Positions 48,316 to 58,543 of a stretch of DNA of 64,000 bases are shown piece after piece (within the stretch, counting starts at the first letter, position 1; each line of letters begins with the position of its first letter). The notes under the pieces were generated by a model. It was not told the origin of the DNA. It saw only the letters and a list, made by a program, of their open reading frames with translations, and ran no database searches. The stretch is taken from NCBI RefSeq assembly GCF_019578655.1, contig NC_063263.1:27961001-28025000 (forward strand), in the 5' to 3' direction. Position numbers and translations under genes: made by a program. The DNA is from Ricinus communis (taxonomy: Eukaryota; Streptophyta; Magnoliopsida; Malpighiales; Euphorbiaceae).

Positions 48316-49470
48316 CTGTCTCGAACAATCGGTTGAGGTTTTGATTTCATCAATTTGAAATTCTTCCTCAGTGTTTGAGAACTCTGATTCAGAAGAATCA
48401 ACTAGAAGAGCAGAGATTTTTGCTAAAACTTCTTCTTCTATTTGGACCTCATGGAGTCTCTTTGAAAACTTACAATACTTTGAAGTATGGCCTTTCTTAC
48501 CACATTTAAAGCATGTAATTTTTGAAAAATCTTTTTTTGAATCTTTCTTTGGAAATTTTGAAAGAAATTTAGAAGAAGATGGTTTTTTTATAGAAATCTT
48601 CTTTGCTTTTGAAAGGCTTTCTATGTTTGGAAAATCGTTTCTTTTTGAAAGATTTTGAATAAGAATCAGCTTTGCATTTCCCTTTGCAACTAGACACGGG
48701 CTCTATTGGGTTGTAATCAAACTGGTTACAGAAACTACCTAGTTCCTGCCTAGTCTTTTTCATCTCCCATTTGAGCTGTCTTTGAAGCTTAAGGTCATGA
48801 CAAATTTTTAAACCTTCTTTCTGGGTTAGACTAACTAACTCACCATAAGTATAGAAATCATAAGGGATCTGACCGTTATGGGCTTCTCTTATGGTATTCC
48901 TAACTCTTTCACCTAAAATCTTAGGTAAACTTAGGCTAAGAATTTTTCTTTCCGGAAAGGTTGGCTAGAATCTTCCCTAAGCATGACTCTGGTTAGGAAA
49001 GTGTCTTTGTAACTTTGGAAGTTGCTAAGCTTCATGGTAAGGTTGCTAAGGAGCTCGGCATTTTTGTCTTTGAGCGAGAAGGGTCTCCTATGAAATGAAG
49101 GGAAATAGTGAGGATTAGAGTTGACACTGTATCCTCAATCGGATTTCTTATTTCATCTAGAATGGGAGTTCCTTCTACTGTGGTTTGGATAGCACCTAGG
49201 ATTTGGAGTTGCGGCTTGAGTGAGATGATAATCCCACCATCCTTTAAACCGCCCGTAAAATCCAGCCTATCGTGAGCTCAAAGAATGGCTCTATCGGAGG
49301 TACCACTTTGGATTTTGTAGGCATTGGCTGCCATGGTTATCTGTTGCAAGAGACCAAGGATATTGTACTCAGACATTCCATCTATATTCCATTCATAGAC
49401 GGAGGAGGCATTGAATCTAGACTAGGTTAGGATGTTGTTCCTATTCTCAATTCCTAGATCTAGAGCAGTA
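48316..49470 (-). pseudogene. Viral coat protein and zinc knuckle, left unit
   Basis: Minus-strand counterpart of 54,100-55,285. Readable pieces: NIDGMSEYNILGL near 49,385, the lysine-rich region at 48,763-48,569, and the CCHC knuckle (CFKCGKKGHTSKYC) at 48,516-48,473. Stops and frame changes separate them. One shift lies at or near a run of seven T (A on the minus strand) at 48,583-48,589. Confidence 0.7.
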
Positions 49471-50229
49471 CTCCTAGGAGTATTCCAGGTCAATCTAGGG
49501 GATTGGATTCCCAATCTGTTGATATTGAAGGGTTTTTGAATAGGGCTTTCAAGCTCTGAATCGTTAGACTCATCACTTTGGGCTTTTAATATGGGCTTTA
49601 AGCCCATTACTAAGATCCTTGGGTTGCCGTTTCCAGTTTTCAACCAATTTGCTTTGAAGAGGTTGAACATGGGTAAGACCTCTGGAATGATAGTCTCAGG
49701 GACATTACCGTAGTAATTCCACCACTGTTTGAACCAGTAGAGGATTTTGGAGGTTTGGATAAGACTAGTGTCGAAGTAGAAGAGCCAGGAGTGGCTTCTT
49801 CCTTCATTTTGAATGAGAAAGGTATTGAACTGTGCTTGCCGGTAATCCCAGAGTGAAGGAGGTGTTTAGATTTGAAGGGTAGGTTCTTTTGATAGAAGTT
49901 GGAAAGGAACGAGGGGAGTGTAAATCCATACCCCAATCAGACGGGTGAAGGATTCTTTGGATTGTGCATGTTGAATATGCAGGGTCTTTGTAGGTTTTGT
50001 CTTTTTTGAAATGTTTAAACTTTGCGGAACCAGTAACCTCGAGGATTGACTGGTAGTAAGACTGAGGCTTTGAAGTGTTCCAGGGTTTGAAAAACCAACC
50101 TGGAGGGAAAATCTTTGAAACCAGTTTAAAAGGGCTTTCTGTACAGAATCCTTCCTCAACTGTTAAAACATTTTGAAAAATTGGTTTTTCCAAATACTCA
50201 TTTGTTTTAAAACGTTTTGATTGAGTCAA
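49422..50229 (-). pseudogene. Viral region of unknown function, left unit only
   Basis: Open pieces of 141 and 82 codons in different frames. Motifs: SPFKLVSKIFPPGWFFKPWN, RILHPSDWGMDL and, after a shift, WFKQWWNYYG and LPMFNLFKANW. I do not recognise the domain. It reads into coat-protein sequence at about 49,590 (AQSDESNDSELE), where the right unit has unrelated upstream sequence. It could be a second viral ORF or part of a second genome component. Confidence 0.5.
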
Positions 50230-50238
50230 AACAATTTC

Positions 50239-50696
50239 CTAAGAATTTAGTTTCGAAAAACTGTTTGAACTTTGAGATAGATTTGGAAGGAAAATCTCTA
50301 TCTCGGTATTTTGAAAAGGGATAGAAAGTATACCTTTACCCTTTGCAGAGGAGGAGGATGACTTTGGAGTCGCTTCTGTCTTTAAAATTATTTTCTTTGA
50401 AGATGGTTCGGATAGGGATTGAACCATCTGCCTTTTATATTCTTCAATCCTTTGAAGGAATTCAGGGTCTTGCTGAGCAAGCCATTCCTGAATTTGTTGG
50501 GCTTGATCAGCTTTGGAAGGATCCATTTGTTGTTGAACTGGATCTGGTTGATCAATTTCCTCCTGGATAATTTCAGTCCAGGTCCTGATAGGCTTTGAAG
50601 AAGAAGGGAGAATTTCCTTCACTGGGCTTTGAATTTAGGCCGGCTTTGAACTATCCGTAGACTTTTCTTCTTTGGACTTTGATTTTCGTGGCATTT
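50239..50696 (-). pseudogene. Viral post-RNase H ORF, left unit
   Basis: Begins with an ATG about 15 nt beyond the RNase H stop (MPRKSKSKEEK), has an in-frame stop near 50,635, then is open for 127 codons. Polar: WTEIIQEEIDQPDPVQQQ, a glutamine-rich helix-like stretch, then a serine/lysine-rich tail. The position directly after RT-RNase H resembles the second ORF of florendovirus-type genomes as I recall them. Function unknown. Confidence 0.5.
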
Positions 50697-50708
50697 TTTT
50701 TGTTTTCT

Positions 50709-51358
50709 TCACTCCTGTTTTTGCAAGAATTCTCTAGTCAGAAAGTCAGGAATAGAATTTGATTCTCCTCGAATAAATTCAATTTCAAAATAAAAAACAG
50801 ACAGAATAGCTTGCCAACGGGCGAAAAACTGTTTTGAAGCTATATTTTGGACATCTTTTTGTAAAACTTCTTTTGCAGACTTGCAATCAATCCTTAAAAG
50901 AAATTTTTGATTTAAAAGATCGCTTTGAAATTTAGAAATACATAGAACTATCGAAAGGATTTCCTTTTTGATAGTAGAATAATTCTTTTCGATCGTTCCA
51001 GGAGCGAAGTAAACTAGACAATACACTCTTTGGAATTTGAAACTTGTTTTAGAATCCCACCATATCCTAACTCTGATGCATCCGTTTCTACAATCTTAAA
51101 TGCAGAAGGATCAGCTAGATGCAGGCATGGAATTTCCAAAACTTGTTTTTTAATACTTTGGACTATCTTTGTATGCTGATCGGTCCAAGGAGGGGGGTTT
51201 TTCCTTAGCCTATCATGCAGGGGCTTTGCAAGACAATTTAAATTAGGATAAAAATCCATAACATAATTTAAGCTACCAAGAAATCTTTGAAGTTGAGTTT
51301 TTTCTAAGATTTTATCTGGAAACTTTGAAGTGAAAGCAAGAGATCTCTCAATTGGAGT
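50709..51358 (-). pseudogene. Viral RT C-terminus and RNase H, left unit
   Basis: Two overlapping frames. The first (51,370-51,014) has the RT connection LQRFLGSLNYVMDFYP and the RNase H start ETDASELGYGG. The second (51,026-50,709) has NYSTIKKEILSIVLCI, LLRIDCKSAKEVL and a terminal FIRGESNSIPDFLTREF. A frame change near 51,015-51,025 breaks RNase H. The catalytic RT palm is not in this unit piece. Confidence 0.8.
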
Positions 51359-51362
51359 TTTT

Positions 51363-52430
51363 AGACCCATTCAGATGAATGAGTTTTTAGAAAGCCATTG
51401 TAGAATCGAAATTAGAGATCTTGAGTCTAAAGGTTTGATTTCAAAGTCTAGATCACCTTGGTCTTGTGCAGCTTTCTATGTCAATAAGAATAGCGAGATA
51501 GAAAGAGGAACTCCTAGGCTAGTGATCAACTACAAACCTTTGAACAAAGCTCTAAAGTGGATTAGGTATCCTATTCCCAACAAAAAAGATCTTCTTCAAA
51601 AACTGCATTCTGCATTCATCTTTTCAAAGTTTGACATGAAATCGGGATTTTGGCAAATCCAGATTGATCCAAAGGATCGGTACAAAACGACATTTACAGT
51701 TCCATTCGGTCAATATGAGTGGAATGTGATGCCTTTTGGATTGAAAAATGCTCCTTCAGAATTTCAAAAGATCATGAATGACATTTTTAATCCATTTTCA
51801 AAGTTCTGCATTGTCTACATTGATGATGTTTTAATATTTTCAAAATCCATTGAACAACATTTTAAACACTTAGAAACATTTTTTTATGTTGTTAAAAAGA
51901 ATGGTTTAGTGGTCTCAAAGTCTAAGATATCTCTTTTTCAAACGAAAATAAGATTTCTTGGTCATTATATCTCTCGGGGTACAATTACTCCAATTGAGAG
52001 ATCTCTTGCTTTCACTTCAAAGTTTCCAGATAAAATCTTGGAAAAAACTTAACTTCAAAGATTTCTTGGTAGCTTAAATTATGTTATGGATTTTTATCCT
52101 AATTTAAACTGTCTTGCAAAGCCCCTGCATGATAGGCTAAGGAAAAACCCCCCTCCTTGGACTGATCAGCATACAAAGATAGTCCAAAGCATTAAAAAAC
52201 AAGTTTTGGAAATTCCATGCCTGCATCTAGCTTATCCTTCTGCATTTAAGATTGTAGAAACGGATGCATCAGAGTTAGGATATGGTGGGATTCTAAAACA
52301 AGTTTCAAATTCCAAAGAGTGTATTGTCTAGTTTACTTCTGCTCACTAGAACGATACTCAAAAGAATTATTCTACTATCAAAAAGGAAATCCTTTCGATA
52401 GTTCTATGTATTTCTAAATTTCAAAGCGAT
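51363..52430 (+). pseudogene. Viral RT and partial RNase H, right unit
   Basis: Contains the RT palm: LVINYKPLNKALKWIRYP, KFDMKSGFWQI (about 51,628), PFGLKNAPSEFQ (51,734), the catalytic VYIDDVLIFS (about 51,812-51,841) and FLGHYISRGTI. A stop follows KILEKT at 52,050. RNase H resumes (ETDASELGYGG at about 52,258) and is cut off at 52,429-52,434. The frame at 51,330-52,052 borrows its start from the inverted left unit, so the first codons are not viral RT. Confidence 0.85.
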
Positions 52431-52781
52431 CTTTGAATTTTTAGCTTTGAAAATGATTCCAGCAGTTGTTACTTTGAAGGGAGTTATCAAATTGATAAAC
52501 GTAGTCCCTAAAATAACAGTTTGCTGAAGATCCTTTGTAAGAATAAAAACATTCTTTAAAGCAATATTGTTATTAAGAATTGCGGCTTCTACCTAATCTT
52601 AATCTTTGAAGAATTGGCTGAAGTCAGCCTTTCTTTTGTTTCTTGATGAAACCTTTTAGGAACCAGTTCGCAGTTGATACAATTGAGGTATGCTCCTATA
52701 TCAAACAAGGCGATGGTTTCTATCTGAAAATCTCCAGGGAAAACAAGCTTTATTTGAATCAAATATTTTCTTGAAGTAATA
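52429..52781 (-). pseudogene. Inverted viral protease fragment inside right unit
   Basis: Same sequence as plus-strand 47,541-47,893, so protease coding here is on the minus strand, although the surrounding unit reads plus. It is joined on the left to RNase H through a shared atcttt word. On the right it joins a duplicated atttgaatcaatggaaag block. Confidence 0.75.
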
Positions 52782-53280
52782 TTTGAATCAATGGAAAGAC
52801 ATTACACTTCCAGAATCCTGATTTCATGTCAAATATTTGAATCAATGGAAAGACATTACACTTCCAGAAGAATGGATCCTTGAAGGTGCAACCCAACCTA
52901 CATCTCCAAAGCAAACAGAACCAAACACAAACCTTAGACACATAGCCCAATACCCAGATGGAAAGGTAAAGATCACATTCAACAGAAAATCAACCTCCTC
53001 TAGATTTTCTGATAATGGTTCTTCAACCTCGACCATAGATATTGGAAGGGTATCCAAAATACCTTCTGTTATCTATGCTCCTTACAAAGAACCAATTCCA
53101 TCTCAAACTCAACCCAGATTTTCAACATCTGATGTTCCAAATACACTTCAGAATGTTGATTACCAAAGCAATATCCCCGCACTGGCTTTACACCGATCCA
53201 AAGAAAGATGACGAAGATATAGAGATAACCTCTACCCCATCTTCACCATCACCATCGTACCATAACCCAAAACCTTGAAG
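52782..53280 (+). pseudogene. Viral movement-protein C-terminal region, right unit
   Basis: The frame from 52,837 (MNQWKDITLPEEWILEGAT) through LRHIAQYPDGKVKITF and a serine/threonine-rich linker matches the end of caulimovirid movement proteins as I recall them. The N-terminal movement domain is missing. The first block (atttgaatcaatggaaagacattac) occurs twice, at 52,781 and 52,833, separated by a short inverted RT piece (tcctgatttcatgtcaaa). A shift occurs near 53,180. Confidence 0.6.
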
Positions 53281-53843
53281 CAGAGATCAACAGGATTTCA
53301 AAAGAGTTTGAAATTGACAAAAAACTCTTGCATGAAGATTTCTATTCAAAGAAAAACCATCTTAAAAAACTTTGGTTTTTTAAGAACTTTTTAAAAGAAA
53401 AGGATAGTATACAAAAAAGATACTATCAATTTTGCATTCAAAACAAAGCCCAAATCAAATTTTTTGATTGGTTTCAAATTTACTGCAAAGAAAATGGTAT
53501 CCTTTATCCCTTTAAAGATAAGACCATTAGTCCTGTCACAGTAAGGAACAAAGCCCCTGAGTGGAAGGTAGGAGAAAACCTAACTGTCCAGTCGGAACAT
53601 CCTCCCCTTAGGAAGATAACCATTCCTTATGGAGAAAGTGAGATAGAGGCTACACCTTACAAATTGGTAGGCGAAGACCTAGATAGGAATGTCAAGAACA
53701 TTGTTCAGCAGAACAATTTCTCAAATACCTATCTAAACACTATAGGAAAGCAACTGGTTAGGATAGAAAACCAGATTCAAAAGCCTCCTGTAGTTGTAAC
53801 CTCTCCAATCCCCAATACTGGTCAACCAAAAGAGTCGAACTAA
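53281..53843 (+). pseudogene. Viral coat-protein N-terminal / linker region, right unit
   Basis: 171 open codons from 53,328, starting within KEFEIDKKLLHEDFY. It has basic KKLWFFKNFLKEK, FDWFQIYCKENGILYPF and a Val/Pro-rich end, then a stop at 53,841. A domain of unknown fold between movement and coat proteins. The left unit keeps only its first ~15 residues. Confidence 0.6.
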
Positions 53844-55285
53844 TGGGAAGCTTAAAACCCAGTTTTTAAGCCATATCACCACAAAGCCAAGCCAAGACCA
53901 TTTCCAAAAGCAAACTGAGTTTGCCAAAGCAGTCAGAGAGCAGCTTAGTCTATTAGCAACCTCTGAGTCATCCAAAAACCTAGTACCAGATACTCCTCAA
54001 AGTAGTAGGAATATCAGTGCTATAGGACAAGCCCAAAGTGATGAGTCTAACGATTCAGAGCTTGAAAGCCCTATTCAAAAACCCTTCAATATCAACAGAT
54101 TGGGAATCCAATCCCCTAGATTGACCTGGAATACCAGATCTAGGAATTGAGAATAGGAACAACATCCTAACCTAGTCTAGATTCAATGCCTCCTCCGTCT
54201 ATGAATGGAATATAGATGGAATGTCTGAGTACAATATCCTTGGTCTCTTGCAACAGATGACCATGGCAGCCAATGCCTACAAAATCCAAAGTGGTACCTC
54301 CGATAGAGCCATTGCTGAGCTCCTGATAGCTGGATTTTCTGGCCAGTTTAAAGGATGGTGGGATTATCATCTCACTCAAGCACAGCAACTCCAAATCCTA
54401 GGTGCTATCCAAACCACAGTAGAAGGAACTCCCATTCTAGATGAAATAGGAAATCCGATTGAGGATACAGTGTCAACTCTAATCCTCACTATTTCCCTTC
54501 ATTTCATAGGAGACCCTTCTCTGCTCAAAGACAAAAATGCCGAGCTCCTTAGCAACCTTACCTGTAAGAAGCTTAGCAACTTCCAAAGTTACAAAGACAC
54601 TTTCCTAACCAGAGTCATGCTTAGGGAAGATTCTAGCCAACCTTTCTGGAAAGAAAAATTCTTAGCCGGTTTACCTAAGATTTTAGGTGAAAGAGTTAGG
54701 AATACCATAAGAGAAGCCCATAACGGTCAGATCCCTTATGATTTCTATACTTATGGTGAGTTAGTTAGTCTAACCCAGAAAGAAGGTTTAAAAATTTGTC
54801 ATGACCTTAAGCTTCAAAGACAGCTCAAATGGGAGATGAAAAAGACTAGGCAGGAACTAGGTAGTTTCTGTAACCAGTTTGATTACAACCCAATAGAGCC
54901 CGTGGTTCAGTTGCGAAAGGGAAATGCAAAGCTGATTCTTATTCAAAATCTTTCAAAAAGAAACGATTTTCCAAACATAGAAAGCCTTCCAAAAGCAAAG
55001 AAAATTTCTATAAAAAAACCATCTTCTTCCAAATTTCTTTCAAAATTTCCAAAGAAAGATTCAAAAAAAGATTTTTCAAAAATTACATGCTTTAAATGTG
55101 GTAAGAAAGGCCATACTTCAAAGTATTGTAAGTTTTCAAAGAGACTCCATGAGGTCCAAATAGAAGAAGAAGTTTTAGCAAAAATCTCTGCTCTTCTAGT
55201 TGATTCTTCTGAATCAGAGTTCTCAAACAGTGAGGAAGAATTTCAAATTGATGAAATCAAAACCTCAATCGATTGTTCGAGATGA
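53844..55285 (+). pseudogene. Viral coat protein with zinc knuckle, right unit
   Basis: Frame broken before 54,220, then open for 354 codons. Coat core: SEYNILGLLQQMTMAANAYK, FSGQFKGWWDYHL, FIGDPSLLKDKNAELL, FLTRVMLREDSSQPFWKEKF. A lysine-rich segment is followed by the CCHC knuckle CFKCGKKGHTSKYC (about 55,090-55,131) and an acidic tail. The knuckle is in frame only because an extra base near 54,915 (relative to the left unit) shifts the preceding stretch. Confidence 0.8.
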
Positions 55286-55928
55286 TTCGGAAAGCTCTTC
55301 GAAGAATATTAATATGCTCACTAGGCAACAAGAAGCTCTTCTTGAAGCTGTAAAGCATATTAGTGATCCTCTTATTCAAAAACAGGTTTTAAAAGAGACT
55401 TTAAAAACTGAATCTCTGGTTCCTTCTTCTAGTAAGAATACTTATGATCTTACTATGATTTTGGACAAAGGGAAGAAGTTGAAAAACCCTCTTCCTATTG
55501 TTCAGGAACTCCAAAAGGAGATTAAAACTATCAAAACAGAATTCAAAGAGTTGAAAGAAAAACAACAAAATGATTCTGTTTTGCTTCAAAGCCTGATCCT
55601 CAAGCAGAATAGTGATTCTGATTCTGATGAGGAAAATGTTTTTCAAAACCTTGAAGTTTCTGAAAATGTTCCTGAAAACTTTATCAATGTTTTAAAGGAA
55701 ATTACTTCAAGAAAATATTTGATTCAAATAAAGCTTGTTTTCCCTGGTGATTTCCAAATAGAAACCATCGCCTTGTTTGATACAGGAGCAGACCTCAATT
55801 GTATCAACTGCGAACTGGTTCCTAAAAGGTTTCATCAAGAAACAAAAGAAAGGCTGACTTCAGCCAATTCTTTAAAGATTAAGATTGCCGGTAAAACTGA
55901 AGCCGCAATTCTTAATAACAATATTGCT
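55286..55928 (+). pseudogene. Viral protease, right unit, truncated
   Basis: Coiled-coil-like lysine/glutamate-rich part, then FQIETIALFDTGADLNCI (active site about 55,777-55,790). The viral sequence stops after aatattgct at 55,928, where chromovirus LTR sequence resumes, so the C-terminal protease half and the following RT are missing here. Confidence 0.8.
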
Positions 55929-56386
55929 GAATTGTATTTTTTTTATGATGGTTGAAATGAATTGAGTAGAATGGTATGAATTTATGCCTAAATTATAAAT
56001 CATGGTAAGTTATGTAATTGGGTGGAAATTGTATTAAGTGTATGTGATATAGATTATGTTGATTATTTATTTACTAAGCTGGAGGCTCACCACTCTCTAA
56101 AATGTTTCTTTTCAAGTTTGTAAATAGTAGTGCATTCGTTGGTTGTATCCGAAGTCTAGCTTTTAGCAGTTCTGTCAGGTTGGGCCAGTGTGTCTTATAA
56201 GGCATAAGAAGATATTTTGAATACTTGTTAAATGATGTTTAAGTATAATCATATGTTTATATGTTAATGACCTTATGTCTTGATTCTTAACAATCTGCAT
56301 ATTGACCTGTCTATATGTAGTATATAGTCTACGACGTATGCTACCTGGCTAATGTCTATTGGTTAGCATGTAACGCGGCTCTGACA
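55929..56386 (+). repeat. 3' LTR of chromovirus, part 3 (LTR end)
   Basis: Ends ctgaca followed by the gagcg duplication. No coding. Confidence 0.7.
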
Positions 56387-56391
56387 GAGCG
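56387..56391. other. Target-site duplication, right (gagcg)
   Basis: Partner of 39,493-39,497, followed by aagctcaactagggtcc, the continuation of copy B. Confidence 0.8.
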
Positions 56392-56769
56392 AAGCTCAAC
56401 TAGGGTCCTTAAATCCAACCTGGTCACTTGAATTCCAATAAAGTTGGTGCCAAGAGAGCAATGCTTGACCAGGGACCTTTCCTCCGGCAATCAAATTCTC
56501 ACAGCCTAGAGAGTTATACTCGACCAGGACAAATCCCAAAAATATTCTTTTACTACCTGTCTCTGATTAATATCAGTGCGTACGCAGTCCTGATGCAACC
56601 CATCAGGTGGCATGTTCTACTGCCGCCTCATCCCGAAATTACAATCATCAATAATAATTAAAAATAGCATAAATCACAAGCAAACATAAATTATTAATAA
56701 CATTTTAAGAATAAAAGTTAAATAGCCTCGAGTATAGACATAAATTATTCAATAACATATTAAAAATAA

Positions 56770-56905
56770 AAGTTAAACATGAAAATGATAATGATATCGA
56801 TAATTAAATTAATAATAATGATACTAATAATAATCATAATAATTATTAATCAAATAAAATTAATAATAATAATAATACTAATAATAAGTATAATAACATT
56901 GCATT
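56770..56905. repeat. Imperfect (AAT)n simple repeat
   Basis: Runs of aataataat and tactaataata within copy B. Confidence 0.75.
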
Positions 56906-57760
56906 TAATTTAGACATGCCATATGTGGAGTTGATTAAATGACTTTAACTCACAGTTCTACCGCGTTTCGCAATCTACTCCTATGCCTTGGGTGAAGCTG
57001 GTTGGACGGACATATTATCTATTCATGAAAATAATTAAATAAAAAAGATATTCCATAAAATTAATCCTAGACCTACACTCCTAGATTTAGATTGCCTAAA
57101 AATTCCGACTGATCCCGACTTGAAAATTTTACCAAAAATTCGACAAAACCTCCCCTAAAACACAGACGTTTACCTTCAATATAATGGGTCCAAAACTTGC
57201 TAAAAATATTTCTAATATTCATTAAATATTTAACAAGAGACGGGTCACCCATAATTGCATTATTTTTCTGATCCCTCAACATACCACAATCCAAAATTAA
57301 TAATAATAAGTCCGACATTAATATTTATTCCACAACCAACTCACAAATAATTTGTTGGTATCTAATTTAATTATTTATAACTACAATTATTATAATCTAA
57401 AGAATAATTAATCACACTAATTAACTCATAATATTTATAATTAATCAATCAATTAAATAAATTAAATTAAATTAAATTAATTATAGTTACCAATTAATAG
57501 ATTTAATATTTACTAATAATTTTTAAATAATTTATAAGGTCCAATTAAATTACACCGAGCCAAAGATCTGAAATTCTGTACATCCAAAAAACATCAGAGT
57601 TCGAAAGCCAGTATAGTCAATGGCGTCAGAATTCAAATCCGGAAGTGACTATGCGAAGCTTGAGACGCGTTGAAACTACTCTTACCGATAAATACCATAT
57701 CGTGAAGGAAAGATTTCTACTTCGAAGAGGCGTCACCACCGGCTTCTAATGAGAGAATCC

Positions 57761-57774
57761 GGGGGGGGGGGGGG
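57761..57774. repeat. Homopolymer of 14 G
   Basis: Unusual in such an AT-rich window. It lies in the GC-richer part of copy B; the exact length may be affected by sequencing or assembly. Confidence 0.85.
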
Positions 57775-58543
57775 AAGGGCTGTCCGGGGGAATTTTCAAT
57801 AGTGGGGAGTTAGAATCCATTGTCGGATTGGCAAGGAAACAACGACATAGGGTTGACTTGGTGGTGGTAGCAAGGAAGAAGCTTCCTCCTCTCAAGCACC
57901 TCTCCTTCGTAGGCTGCAGGCGGTGAAGGCGATAGAAATAGGCTGGCGACGTCGAGGGCGATTCATGATAGGCAAGGGTCGGAGGGGCAGTGAGGGTAAT
58001 GACTAGAAATGGAGGGTGTAGGGGAGAGGGAGGTGGTGGCGGTGGTGGTGAGAAAGAGAGGAGGGGATTTTTTGTGTATCTCTTGTTAGGGACTAAAAAA
58101 TAAATTTTTCAATTTCTGAAAAATTGCTCATAAACCCTTCCATATAAAACAACCATGTTACAATATATATATATGCATACACATAATACTTAGTTATAGC
58201 CAAATAAGTTATCATAAATGTAAAGTTGTTTAAATAATCTTGATGCTAAATAGATAATATTCAACATAATTTAAGTCATCCCTTTAATTTTAGTAATATA
58301 CACGCGTGTTCAAGTTAATTTAAATAGAACTTGACTTATTTAATCAAAATCGCAAAACTATACCTTAATTTCACTAGAAATCGATATAATTACATTATTT
58401 ATAATAATATGAAATTTAAATATTACTTATAGTAATCAATTATTATTATTTTATTAGATGCTGAATTAAACACCAAAGTATTTATTTACTAAAATGCCCC
58501 CGAAAAGTAATGAGATTAAAATTTAAAAATTACGGGTATTATA

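Larger units (their letters stand above)
46636..55928. mobile_element. Endogenous pararetrovirus locus (Caulimoviridae), rearranged
   Basis: Two similar viral units arranged head-to-head about a junction at 51,359-51,362: a minus-strand unit to the left and a plus-strand unit to the right. Domains recognised: movement-protein C-terminal region, coat protein with CCHC knuckle, aspartic protease, RT, RNase H, and an extra reading region after RNase H. No integrase and no LTR, as expected for pararetroviruses. The order of blocks is scrambled, with at least four abnormal junctions. All frames contain stops or shifts, so the locus as it stands encodes no complete viral genome. Genus uncertain; petuvirus/florendovirus-like by impression. 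Confidence 0.85.
39498..56386 (+). mobile_element. Tekay/Del-like chromodomain Ty3 retrotransposon, with nested insertions
   Basis: Begins TGTAACGCC and ends CTGACA between gagcg duplications. Order: 5' LTR fragment (39,498-40,063), protease, RT, RNase H, integrase, chromodomain (to 43,489), polypurine tract, 3' LTR (43,512 onwards). Gag, the primer site and most of the 5' LTR are deleted. The 3' LTR is split into three pieces by a solo LTR and by a pararetrovirus. The two LTR starts are very similar (few differences over the first 500 bp), so insertion was not ancient. The C-terminal chromodomain places it among chromoviruses. Confidence 0.85.
56392..58543 (+). repeat. TGTCACAAC-type long LTR, copy B, right part
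   Basis: Continues copy B after the chromovirus: cctgatgcaacccatcag and ggcatgttctactg match copy A at 17,140-17,170. Ends ttacgggtattata at 58,543, followed by gtaat, which matches the left flank ataat at 4 of 5. Joined, the two parts are about 2.8 kb with no interior domains, so copy B is best read as a solo LTR. Confidence 0.7.

Noticed and set aside
54167..54394. Minus-strand frame opposite viral coat protein
   Set aside because: Antisense shadow; the coat-protein motifs on the plus strand are clear.
46636..55928. Intact, potentially activatable virus
   Set aside because: Blocks are missing, inverted or out of order and all ORFs are broken; no complete genome can be read from this locus.
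38867..58543. A single complete Ty3 element using copy B halves as its two LTRs
   Set aside because: The halves are consecutive, not repeated, parts of one LTR, and the chromovirus inside has its own LTRs and TSD.
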